Shown here in pieces: positions 1 to 10,791 of a stretch of 24,409 nt of DNA. The position numbers and the translations under genes are program-made. The stretch is from contig CABFPE010000005.1 in NCBI GenBank assembly GCA_900660155.1, forward strand, positions 1,289,177-1,313,585, given 5' to 3'. Each line of letters opens with the position of its first letter. The first letter of the stretch is position 1. The DNA comes from Hofstenia miamia. Taxonomy: Eukaryota > Xenacoelomorpha > Acoela > Hofsteniidae. The notes beneath the pieces were generated by a model. The model worked only from the letters and a program-made list of their open reading frames with translations. It had not been told where the DNA came from and searched no databases.

Positions 1-84
1 CCTCTCGACCAATCACAAAAAAGTGGCACGAACTTCTGCCCACCTCTCGACCAATCAGAAAAAAGTGGCACGAACTTCTGCCCA
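1..84. repeat. 42-bp tandem repeat, two copies
   Basis: Two adjacent 42-bp units (1-42 and 43-84) begin cctctcgaccaatca and end ttctgccca. I see one difference, c at 16 against g at 58. The array may continue left of the window. The unit is richer in G+C than the DNA around it and each copy carries a CCAAT motif (gaccaatca). It could be the edge of a minisatellite or satellite array; a promoter role is possible but nothing else supports it. Confidence 0.9.
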
Positions 85-1137
85 CTTCTACTACTAACGA
101 CTCGCTTTTTTAAGCAGCTAATCTGTTTCTGGAATAAAATGAAAAGAATGACGCCACCTAATTAAAAAATCGAACAGTTAATGTAGTTGATTTTCACAAT
201 TTTGTTCATACCATAGTGCATGTTGCTAATTTCCCTTTGTTATTATCTCTAAAATTCAATATTTCTTATAAAATTGAAACACGAGTTGATTTAGTAATAC
301 TATTAAAGGCAGTCATTTATTTTTAATCATTTTTATTAACTTTTAATAACTAATTCCCTATCTTTACTTCTTAGATTTACTGAAATTGTTTCTGATAATA
401 ATAATCATAAATTAAAGAAATCACCATCTTCAACGAATCCAAAGTAGGCGATGTGGTATGCATCAATGAGGCTTCTTCTCTTAAAGACTCATATTATTTG
501 GATTTTAATCAAGTTTTATACTTTTTTTGAAAAACATTAATTTTATGAAAATTCTAAGGCTCAAATTGCTCAAAATTTAAGAATTATTTAAGAATAAATC
601 TGAGGCTAGAAATATGAATTCAGAGATTTCTGAATATCTAATATACTGAGTTGTTGGTAAATTTTCAGTAATTTTATTTTTTACACTAATAATATTTTTC
701 TATGATTTTCAACTATTCAGTGTATTATTTGAAAGTTAACGATAATACTTCATTAGCCCAGAAAATTCTTTAAACATTTCTGCCGCTAAAGTTTTGACTT
801 TCAGAATTTGAAGAATCATGTAAAAATATTTCAGGTTCATATTGACCGAATCACTAATAATCATTAAGTCTTGGCTTAACTTATGTAATTCCTACAAAAA
901 ATAGTGTATCAATTCAGGATATATTTTTTCTTAATTTTCAATTAATTTTGGTTTTTATATTTTCATATTGGCTAAGAACTACTCACACAATCTTTTTATT
1001 CATTATATGAAACTTTACAAAACGTTTATCTGAATAGCATTCTTTTTTCTAACTTATGCCAATATATTAATTTATTAATTAGGCTTATATATATATATAT
1101 ATATATATATTGTTATATTCATTGAATTGTAAGAAAT
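85..1137. other. AT-rich 3' flank of the neurocalcin gene
   Basis: No gene is recognisable here. The stretch lies downstream of the minus-strand neurocalcin gene. A pyrimidine-rich tract ending in ttcttag at 374 could be a plus-strand splice acceptor. It is followed by an open frame to a TAG at about 443 that reads roughly FTEIVSDNNNHKLKKS. Other frames over 390-480 look equally coding-like on both strands, so I do not call an exon. A (TA)n run lies at 1086-1110. Confidence 0.5.
1086..1110. repeat. (TA)n microsatellite
   Basis: Uninterrupted TA dinucleotide run of about 12 units in the 3' flank of neurocalcin. Confidence 0.95.
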
Positions 1138-1190
1138 TTTATTAGTGTGTCATTAAAGACTATAAAAGAGCAAACTATAAAAATCAATGA

Positions 1191-1196
1191 TTTATT
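1191..1196 (-). terminator. Nca: candidate polyadenylation signal of neurocalcin
   Basis: The minus strand reads AATAAA here (tttatt on plus), about 275 nt past the stop codon. It is the first canonical signal I see downstream of the stop. A second AATAAA lies at 1138-1143. Either would give a short 3' UTR. No transcript data are available, and a more distal site would be normal for a neuronal gene. Confidence 0.4.
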
Positions 1197-1469
1197 CGAT
1201 TGTGCAAAAGATGATAAAGAAAACACAAAATTTCACAAACATTGCTTGCACTAACCTTAAAGAATTGCAATAAATGAACTAGGAAACAATTGTAATTAAA
1301 TTTACGAGATACAGCATTAATAAATTCATTCGTTTTTTACAAATAAACCCATGCGCTTTCACAAAAAGACAAGCAAAGGCCAAAATAAATAAGTAGAATG
1401 GTGGGCCAATTAAGAGGTGTGTTTGTAGGGATCAATTGGAAATAGACGATAATTGGTCAACAGCGCAAC

Positions 1470-1676
<207 letters not shown>

Positions 1677-1700
1677 CTAAAACAGCATTTAGTTAGAAAA
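1677..1700 (-). promoter_or_regulatory. Nca: splice acceptor and branch point of the neurocalcin last exon
   Basis: On the minus strand the intron ends tttttctaactaaatgctg then ttttag before GCG ATA TAC. The AG is at 1677-1678. A consensus branch point CTAAC lies at 1692-1696, about 15 nt upstream, with a T run before it. The junction is in phase 0 between codons, just before AIYKM, which fits the frame of the family. Confidence 0.9.
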
Positions 1701-1869
1701 ATTCAACATGCGTAAATTAAGACTCTAACCAAATTGAGATATTAAGGAAATTATCAATTGGAAAAAGTTACTCAATTTAAATACACTAAGGATAGCGCAA
1801 GCATGAATTATAATTTTAAATGTGTTAACTTCAATTGAATCATACATATTTGGCATTTGAGATTCGCAT

Positions 1870-2649
1870 TAGTGTTCTGCGGCCACGGCTTAGCCGTTAC
1901 CCGGCTCTAGCCGCGGCCAACAGCCAGTTACGGCCAAATAGCCATGGCAAACGGTTGGCTGCGGCCAAAGATTTTGTTTCACGGCCAAAATACCGGCTAA
2001 AATTCATATATGAATTGCAATTTGTTACACGTTGTTGCAGCTTTGAAGTCTGATCATAAAAGTGATGATATTGGATATGTATGTATATGACTATCACAAA
2101 TATATTTTAGTTTATTTGCATGCTTAAGAAGTTCACAGAATATTGAGAATCCGGGGACGTAATGATGAATTGTATTAATATTTATATATCAGGACTCAAA
2201 ACTAGTGAGTGTACGAATATTTGAAATCATAAATGGTATAAACAGAAATTATTTTATAAAGATATAGCAACATGTCATTGAAATGTTTATAGTGCTTCAG
2301 AAATCGCGAAATAGTTGCTGTATTCCGTTTCTAAACTGACGCGTATCATCTCTTTTTTTCTTTCAGTTATTTGCAATACGTTTCAATATTCACATATTAT
2401 TTTTGAACATTAAAATTTTTCCATGAATTTTATTTGTATTGTTTTGAAACAGCCGTATTATGATTTAATTTCTGTAATTTCTCAAAAAATGGATATGTTT
2501 TAATTGTTGTATTGAAAATTTCAGTATTGCACTTAGTAAGAGTAAAAATCCCTAACTATAGTGAAAATTACTACTAACGGCCGGCTACCGCAAAAATTTT
2601 TTTTACGGCCAGCTACGGCCAAGAAAATTGTCTTGGCTGCAGAATACTA
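1870..2649. mobile_element. non-autonomous hAT-like DNA transposon (about 780 bp)
   Basis: The left end TAGTGTTCTGCGGCCACGGC and the inverted right end TAGTATTCTGCAGCCAAGAC match at 16 of 20 positions. TAGTG fits the YARNG terminus of hAT elements. The flanking 8-mers, attcgcat (1862-1869) and attagaac (2650-2657), match at 5 of 8, as expected of a decayed 8-bp target duplication. Both ends are packed with ACGGCCA/GCGGCCA motifs: five between about 1879 and 1985, and three between 2576 and 2625. hAT transposases are known to bind subterminal repeats of this kind. The core is ordinary AT-rich DNA with no transposase, and the short ORFs across it are not real genes. It lies in the presumed neurocalcin intron. 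Superfamily is inferred from ends and flanks only. Confidence 0.78.
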
Positions 2650-3824
2650 ATTAGAACGCCAGAGGCTAATGAGTTGTAAAATTTTGGTGCACTTGACGTT
2701 TTATCGCAGCGGTGTTTTGAAGTTTGTTAATTAAGTCATCAATTCAATTGAAATTAATTTTCATTCACAACGCTGTCTTACTGAAAATAATTAATAACGC
2801 TTTACCATCCTGGTGTTACGTTTACTATACATCACCGAGTCTAGTAATTACTTGTACAAACTAAATCGTTGCTATGCACACACCCTGATAGTATAGTGCT
2901 CGCACATTGTCTGTTTCCTTCAAAATTCTGTCCATAGGTTATGTTTCTTTTGTTTTAAAGTGTTTGTATTTTTCAGCCATTGCAAGTGCCCGTAGAAAAA
3001 TTCCCGTATCCATAACATCGCTGGCCTAGCCCGTGCGGTATTATGAGTTTGCAGTGTAGTCGGGATAGTAGCTTTCAAGCGGAATGGCTTTTCTGTATAT
3101 TTTAAAATGGAAAATACCTTTTTTATTTTAGGAAACTATAAAGTTTTTCAGACTTCCATTGCTAGCATATGACAATTTGCCAAAATTTCCCCTATTGAAG
3201 CATTGTCTTATAGAAAATATTCTGAAAATGACCATTTGTGTTACAAAACTTTAGATCTTATTATTAAATTTAAAATTTAGAATCTCTTGAATTCATGCAC
3301 CACGTCTTTTGAAATTGTGTAAAATACTTAGATTTAAAAATTTCGTGAAAAATCACCTTTAATGCACCTATTTGCATTTTTCCTATATTTGCAGAAAATT
3401 TTCAAGATTTGCATAATTTAGGATACATTATTCTGTGATATATATTACAAGAAACTCATTTGTGTGTTTATTTGTGAAATAGAATAATAAAAAATGACAA
3501 TAATTGAAGCCACTCTAATTCATGGCACTATACAATACAACTAAATTTTTCAAAATCTTAAAATTGCAATAAAATACAGTATGCCTTAATATTAAATATC
3601 AAAATATATTGAAGGCTTTGTTCTTAGTAATTTACAAATGCCAATATGAGACCTTTGGGAATGAAAATGAATGCCGAAATACTTTGAACTCAAATGTAAA
3701 ATAATATAACATTAAAGGTGATTAATTAGAAGCCATCTGAGCATTTTCAGTTTATAACTGTATTTGTTTCCATGATGCATTTTATTGTGAATTTGGATAA
3801 TGATGACTTTTTTGACAAGTGCAT

Positions 3825-3849
3825 TATATATATATATATATATATATAC
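3825..3849. repeat. (TA)n microsatellite
   Basis: TA run of about 12 units. It creates the YIYIYIY stretch of an overlapping minus-strand ORF, which is therefore not a gene. Confidence 0.95.
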
Positions 3850-4108
3850 ATATAGAATATATACATAATGAAAAATTTGAGTTTTGTTACTTATTAAGGC
3901 CTTTAGTAGTCGAACACCTATTAACATATCCATGCTGAGTTTTCCATTGATCCTCATCCCTACGATCATAACTTGATGGTACGCAATCTCACTGGGATGA
4001 GCTTTAAGGGAAAGAAGACATTTTACCTGAAAATTTGGTAAACCAGGAAATCATTAAGCTTATCAAAAGTTCTTATGACCCTAATCAAAGTTACATTAAA
4101 ATTACCAA

Positions 4109-4160
4109 ATTATATATATATATACATATACATATATAATATATTATATATATATATATA
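4109..4160. repeat. interrupted (TA)n microsatellite
   Basis: TA repeats broken by tacatatacat and taatatat, so the array is older or impure. Confidence 0.9.
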
Positions 4161-4535
4161 CTTTTGCATGATAAATTTGGTCTGAAAAATTGCTTAATTG
4201 CTTAAGACGGCTCATATTTATATTTTATTATAATGGTTTCAAAAAATTGAAAGCTAGCATACTTATAATTTTCTTCAGTGAAAGTTTCTGTAAATTTGAT
4301 TAAAAATCAGCATAGCTTGTCAATTTTCTTGTTGGCGGTAATTTTGAATTCTCATTTGCAAAATTTATGCAAAACATTGCGTAATCGAAATGTCTAATCC
4401 CCAAACTTAACTTTTGTATCAAAAAATTTCAACACTTAGTTATTCAACAGAATTCCAACCAGTAACATCCTCTAGCTACATTAAGTGTTCAATTGTATTG
4501 TTGGCAATTAATAATATCATAATGGGTGATTAACA

Positions 4536-4745
4536 TAAATTAGATATAGGTCGGAAATTAGAGAAAACATTATGGTCCAGATGAGACTTTTTCAGTAGGG
4601 GTTTAATCAAAGCCTGCTTAGCCGCTTGAGGATATATTCCACTGGAGAGAGACGAATTGATGATGTCCGCAAGAAGACTGTGTAGCACATTGAATATTCT
4701 AGGTTCTTTATATACAAAAAAAATTGTATTGGCGCTTTGTCAGTA
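4536..4745 (-). mobile_element. LINE fragment (reverse transcriptase, L2/CR1-like family)
   Basis: Read on the minus strand, 4536-4711 has no stop or shift and gives, in order, NVLHSLLADIINSSLSSG, IYPQAAKQALIKPLLKK and SHLDHNVFSNFRPISNL. This is the N-terminal part of the RT domain of L2/CR1-type LINEs, whose usual form is IINSSL.SG..P...K.A...PLLKK..LD.N...NYRPISNL. Farther upstream (to about 4745) DKAPIQFF may be the decayed KAPG.D motif in a shifted frame. Homology stops abruptly after FRPISNL, where PFLSKVLE would be expected, so the copy lacks the rest of RT, the catalytic YADD and the 3' end. It is a different family from the LINE at 9239-11190, which reads KIAHVTLIFKK at the equivalent place. 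Confidence 0.88.
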
Positions 4746-7700
4746 AAAAAAATTTAAGTGCCATTTAAATATTATGGCCCATTTTGTTAAGCGCATAAAC
4801 TGTATGAAAGAACAGTTTTTATCAGTGTGAAACATAAAAAGTATTGCATATATTCTCTATGAGAAAAATAAAAAATATTAAAATATAAAAATCGAAATTT
4901 TTAAATTCTTATATTGTAGTAATAGGCATAAGCTATCCATGATAAGAAGTTGGAGTCAGATCAGGTTATATATGCGAAGAAAATTGATGCTGGCGCTAGC
5001 GACTATGGCAAAAATTTCGCTACGAAACTAAATAACTGGAGTCGCCAGTATATGTATATACAGTATATATAAATATATAATATAGTGTGTCTATTCTTAT
5101 ATTTCTAAAATCTATGAGAGAATTGAAGCAAAAAAAACATAACATATGTAATAATTTTAAAGAAGGAAAAGTTCAATTGATCCTTAAACAGGATCTTCGA
5201 TCTAACACTATTTACCTATCGAAATTTAACTTCTATAGGTAGAAATGTATGCTGGTGCAAATATTTAAAGCACATTTTAATAAAAGAAATTCGATAAGTA
5301 TGGTGTTGCAATACTTTTGAAGTTAATTTATGTGCAGTACTGAAATTCAATAAATTGTTCCAATTTTCCGTTCTTTGTTAAACTTTCGTCTTTTCTCCCT
5401 TTTGTATTAAAATTTTGTATTTGTAAATGGGTGTAAACCAATGAAATACTGAAAGTAAACCATTTGAACTAGGGACAATGAAAATAGACCAAGTTTCAAT
5501 TTCTAAAAAATATTATAAGTTCAAAAAATACGTAGAGGCCTAATATATTTCTACTGTCTGGACATTTATAAAATTTAATGGTTTCGATGAACATGTTTTG
5601 TAAGAGGTTCCATGCTACCGAAATTTCTAAGAACAAAATCACGTTAGATCTCGACCTTGTTAAGTTCGCAAACTTGTCAATGGATCTCAGATCCATAGAT
5701 CTAAAATAGATCTGGATGTGAAAATGCGATCCATGCCATTTTACGCATTCTACGATGTATAACGGTTAATAAACCACTGTAAATGAAATCATTAGTGAGT
5801 TCTTCTCCATTTTTTTACAAATTGATGTTTTAGAGCATTGCGTATTAAAAAGTAAATGATTTTATTGTACAAAAAGATGTTGTTCTTTGTTTTAATCATT
5901 ACTTTTGCATTTTATTATCGAAAATATAGCGGCATTAGAAAATACCACGGAATTGTAATAGGTATGGCGTATGGCATAAGACAGGACCTTACTCATTTGG
6001 TTGTACTTTTATTTTAATCATTTCGCTAATGTTCTTTGACGATTTGAATTGGAGTAAAAAGTGAATTCATGGAAATCCCATGGATCTGGATTTGATTCTT
6101 ATCCAAAAAAATCTATTCATGTACAAGTGTGTAACTTTGGGATCGGAATAAGACCGCGAGTACAGTTTCCTGTTAAAATATACAATGTTCTCCAATTATT
6201 TTAATAAAGTGCTATAAATTTTGTCTTATTAAATTTACTTTTGTAATACATGAATTTGTAGATGTGGAGCTGGCTTGCATTTCACTGAAATACCGAAACA
6301 TCTTAGACTTTATAGAATTGAGACAAAATGGTTTGAAAGCAACATTTTTAAGACGATTATATATTAATGAAATAAATTGATTCCGCTGTTGAAAGATTAA
6401 TTTAAACGATTTCCTTTGATTAGCACTACTAATTTACCGTGCTATTATAGCTCGAAGGAAGCATTTCGCAATTATCAGATAATGCCTTTCCATGAATCTC
6501 GAAAATCATTTACTCAGAGAAAAATTGCAAGTAGTTGTGAATTTCGAATTTAAAATTTAAATTTAGGAAGCAGAAATTTTTCCTTACAATGAACATGCTA
6601 ATAAGCACAGTGATGAACTTCACACTAGATTGTTTACCAAGATCTCTATTGGGTCATTCTTTTAAATTTGCATAAATCTTAATCCATTTCATCAAAGCAA
6701 GAAACTTCTGGAATAATTAATAAGAAGCTGTTAATAGAAAAGTTTTCTTTTTTGTTTAATATCTGTCTTAGGTATCATTGCAATTATTGATTTTCGACGA
6801 AGTTATTGAAAAAACAGACGCTTTCCCAATATTGAATTTTATTGCTTTGAGTAACACGAATTTCGATTGCGAAATGCATAAAGTAAGTAATAGATTTTGA
6901 TGTTCCTTGAACAATTCATTACAAGCAAGATAAAACTAAACATTATTCAAAATCAACGAATCTTGGTAGCCATTCTATTATATATCAACTCAAGTAGCAG
7001 GAGCTAGGCATGGACCAGAAAATTAACAATATTTTTCACACGGGGCTGATTTAGTTCTACACCGCAAATTTTTAATAATTTGAGATTTTTTAAATTCTCA
7101 AAATATTTGTGTTCTCCTGACTTCTACATTTACAAATTTAAAGGTATTCTGACCAAATTTATAGCAATTTCAGCCACCCGTTCTCTCGCTAAAGAGCATT
7201 TGTCAACAATATTTTCAAAATTTTGATTATGACATGTTGCGGTTTTACATGAAACTACTGTTTTTACTCATCAATTCGGCATTCTTATCTGTTGTTAAGT
7301 GAAAGATTTCTCATTAATACATTTATCACATTTTGTCAACTCATCAAGATCATTAAACTTGAAAAAGTTCAAAACTTCAAAAAAAAATAGAAATGAAAAT
7401 GATGCGTCATCAGCACAATGACCTCATTTTATAAAGGAATCACCCCCACATGAGTTGAACAGGCTAAAAATATGATGTGGCAAATAGGGTTAACTAGATG
7501 CTAAATTGATATGCAGAGTAAAATAAAACTCACACGAAAATAATAAAGAAAGAGTTCTGATATATTGAGTTATTTCACATATTATATGATCATACTTAGC
7601 ATTAATAGAACGAGCAAAAGAACTAATAAGTTGCGCTTGGGTCCCCAATTCACATCTAATGCAAACTTTTGCAACTTTAGTCAAAATCTCGGCTTAGAAA

Positions 7701-9238
7701 GCATTCTAAAGAATGGTGATTTCAAGCGAAATAGTCTAAAATGATAAAATGATTATATATATGATGTATTTTAAACATAATAAATAATGGATCTACTTCC
7801 GTATAGATAGTATTACATCATTTGTAATTGAAAATTTACGTTGTCCACCAAAATGCTCTCAAAATGGTTGTTTAGTCACTCTGAAAGTGTTTAAGAGCCA
7901 TAAACTTCAGAGTACATTTTACAGCCTCGGGAAATTGATAAAACTTCTTGATTGGCGTTTTGTTGAATATCGGGGAACGAAAGATTGGTGCTGCAGAAGT
8001 TGAATTAAATCGGAACAGATGAAGTCAGATAAACCAAGACTTCACTAGTTAATTGACAAACGCAAAGTTGGCCTCAAGGAGACGAAAATCAATTAGTCCA
8101 CACAATAAAAATTGTTCATATTTCCCTAGGGAACCATCGATTTTAAATTATAGGCTGGCAGTCCTTAACCTTGTTTAAATTACTAGTTAATAGGAATTGT
8201 GATTAAGATAGAGTTACAAATTCATTTAATGAGAAATGGAAGCCAAACTAGTTTTAGACTGTTTTGATATCAATTACAATTAATGCGGACTACTTGATCG
8301 ATTAAAACCAACAATTATTTTTTAAACCTAAAAAACTGCTTATTTGAACATGTGTTATCCAATACTAATGGCGATTACAAGAATTTCATTGTTACGTTTG
8401 CCTGAGTTTGACTGGACCATTGTTTTTAATAGTCATATCAGCTTTGTACATGGTATTGGACTGACATTAAGTTAATTAGTCCCTTTTAATTTTGTTTTTG
8501 GCTGTGCTGGACTTGGGCTGTTTTAGCTTGGGTCTCTTATTGGTATAAGCCATTTTATTAAGGTTGGTTGTAACATATTGACTAAATTGTAATTGTATCC
8601 CTTAGAGTATAAGGAATGAAAGGCTATGAGGTGAATTGGCGGAATTATTCAGTTTGAATTATTCGATATCTATTGAAGTTTTCTTGTCATCTATGTGAAT
8701 TTATTTGCCAATTTCCTTGAGCACACACATCTTTTATTCATTTGAGTTAACAACTCACACCAGAGGATAACTGCTGAGGCTGAATTAGCCAATCGATTGC
8801 CACTTTTTCAAGGTTGTATCATTGACAAACTAGATGTTTAGATATAAAAATGTTTGTAGAGACCAATGATGCTATTGCGATATCATTTGACGTCTGTGAG
8901 CTTCCCTTCTCTTAAGGTGCTTCTAAACATTTGCGGGGAATACCTTCTTACTTTCCATCTTTCTAGAAATAAGCTTAAGCTGTTGGGGTGGAGGGGATGA
9001 ATTTGTTATATTATTTTCGATTTCTATATAGCTTTACATAAAGAAACATCTATTGGACATTCTTTGTTGTAAATATGAGTCATGCAATCCTATTTAATCC
9101 TATTCCTATAGAATGAGGGATTTCTTCTTTAATATTGATAGTATTTATTTGCAAAACCGTCAAAATGCTGAAAATATAAGAATTCTATTTTGGTCCCAGG
9201 ACCATCAGATGAGGTCATTTTTAAGTGTCTCAATTATT
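4746..9238. other. AT-rich non-coding stretch
   Basis: No recognisable gene in 4.5 kb. It contains an impure (TA)n run at 5047-5085, an imperfect hairpin at 5214-5238, a cluster of GATC palindromes at 5647-5731, a 12-bp palindrome TTCCCTAGGGAA at 8122-8133 and a short inverted repeat TGGTCC/GGACCA at 9191-9204 just beyond the LINE tail. A 46-codon ORF at 5877-6017 (+) begins with a hydrophobic MLFFVLIITFAFYY but is within chance length. The best reading is a long intron or intergenic DNA. Confidence 0.5.
5647..5731. repeat. cluster of GATC palindromes
   Basis: Six GATC tetramers lie in 85 bp, in DNA where far fewer are expected. 5680-5696 (atggatctcagatccat) is a perfect 8-bp inverted repeat around one base. 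AGATCT follows at 5697-5702 and again at 5708-5713, then GGAT, so the block folds on itself in several registers. Function unknown; it could be the remains of a foldback element. Confidence 0.7.
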
Positions 9239-9256
9239 AGATAAGATAAGATAAGA
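9239..9256 (-). repeat. 3' tail microsatellite of the LINE
   Basis: Three ataag units (gataagataagataagata on plus; TATCTTATCTTATC as read by the LINE). The same tail ends the second copy at 23105-23177, so it belongs to the element and is not host DNA. Confidence 0.88.
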
Positions 9257-10265
9257 TATTATTTATTCAGATAAATATTGACAATTAATAACTGGTAATT
9301 TTTCTGAATAGCGTCGAAAAATATACAATCATATGTAATACATACAAAACAACAATAACTATACAATAAATCTACCAGGCTAGGGAAAAATTACTAATGA
9401 GAGATTTCAAGTACAGGTTGTTGAGTAATCATAATTGTAAAATTTATACCCTAGCCATGATTTACCTGAGATATACTGTTGTTTAAGGTAAATTTTAATT
9501 TACCTTTTAAAAACGCTTAATTTTTCAATGTTTTTTATTTCTTTAGGCAATGAATTCCAAGTTCGGATAGCCGTATTAATGAATGATTCTTTCATAATTT
9601 TTTTTCTATATCTAATACATGTAAAATGTTTTGATCTGGAGTTCTGCATATGAATAAAACCAGGCATGGAAATCATATTAAAAGGTGGTAAGTTCCTTAT
9701 GAGTTTAAAAAAGGTCAACAAAGGTCAACATAGTACTTAAAATGACAAGCTGTCTTGGGAAAAGGATAGATTTTGAAATGTAGTCCTTAGTTCTAGAAGA
9801 ATTTTTCTTTGAAGCATTTAGTGCCCATCTTAATTGGATATCAAGTTTCCTAAAAAAACAATCTTTTATGTCAGTAAGTAATATATTTGCGTCATTTAGG
9901 TGAATTATCGCACAGGGGGGTAATTGCCTTACTATCATTGACATATTTCTTATACCGATATCTAATTTTCGAACTTTAGCATTAATGTGAGATTCAAAAT
10001 TTAATTTCGTGTCAAAAAGTACTTAAAATTATAAACCGTCGGAACCTTAGCATCATTAAGATTAAGAGTTAAATCTGTAACGTCGTAGTTATATTTAGCG
10101 GGCTGCAAAATACAAAATTCAGTTTTACCTTCATTTATTATCAACTTATGCAATCTGAAATATGTGTACAATTTGTTGCAATTTGATGCTATAGATTCAA
10201 TTGCCATATGCATGGATTTATTATCATTGAATATGCAGGTATCATTGGCGTATTGAATTAACTTA

Positions 10266-10791
10266 CAATCAGTTGTCGGGTGCATGTCATTTACATATAT
10301 ACTGAAAAGAAGGGGACCTAGAATTGTTCCTTGAGGAACACCATTGTTAACAGGCAGCCAATTTGAAAAAANCAATCAGTTGTCGTGTGCATGTCATTTA
10401 CATATATACTGAAAAGAAGGGGACCTAGAATTGTTCCTTGAGGAACACCATTGTTAAGAGGCAGCCAATTTGAAAAAACATCGCTTATCTTTACTCTCTG
10501 AAACCTATCCTTCAAATAACAAGTTATCAAATTTCTGCTTTTATTAGAAAAACCCATATAGGATAATTTTTTTATTAGTATGCTANNNNNNNGTGCATGT
10601 CATTTACATATATACTGAAAAGAAGGGGACCTAGAATTGTTCCTTGAGGAACACCATTGTTAAGAGGCAGCCAATTTGAAAAAACATCGCTTATCTTTAC
10701 TCTCTGAAACCTATCCTTCAAATAACAAGTTATCAAATTTCTGCTTTTATTAGAAAAACCCATATAGGATAATTTTTTTATTAGTATGCTA
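10266..10791. other. triplicated LINE segment around Ns (likely assembly artefact)
   Basis: A 199-bp block at 10387-10585 is repeated at 10593-10791 with no difference that I can see. The two are separated by seven Ns (10586-10592). A third, partial copy at 10266-10371 differs from 10373-10478 at two bases (cgggtgc/cgtgtgc and ttaacagg/ttaagagg) and is separated by one N (10372). As a result the NGVPQGTILGPLL motif appears three times in a row on the minus strand, which no LINE has. Unmerged contig ends or two alleles placed in series are the simplest explanation. Confidence 0.88.

Larger units (their letters stand above)
2650..4535. other. AT-rich non-coding stretch
   Basis: No gene is recognised. 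A modestly G+C-richer patch at about 2870-3060 has two short minus-strand frames of about 24 codons each, in register and split by one TAA (MDTGIFLRALAMAEKY... and MDRILKETDNVRALYY...). I do not recognise either. (TA)n runs occur at 3825-3849 and 4109-4160. The rest looks like intron. Confidence 0.5.

Noticed and set aside
1835-2097. ORFs of 72 (+) and 66 (-) codons
   Set aside because: They span the end and subterminal repeats of the hAT-like element and do not resemble a protein.
3712-3969. 85-codon minus ORF with YIYIYIY
   Set aside because: Generated by the (TA)n run; the 66-codon ORF at 23288-23488 has the same cause.
5496-5696. 66-codon minus ORF beginning MDLRSIDK
   Set aside because: Its start lies in the GATC palindrome cluster and the peptide matches no known family.
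5877-6017. 46-codon ORF with a hydrophobic N-terminus
   Set aside because: ORFs of this length are common by chance, with no homology or gene context.
8122-8133. 12-bp palindrome TTCCCTAGGGAA
   Set aside because: Around a dozen 12-bp palindromes are expected by chance in a window of this composition.
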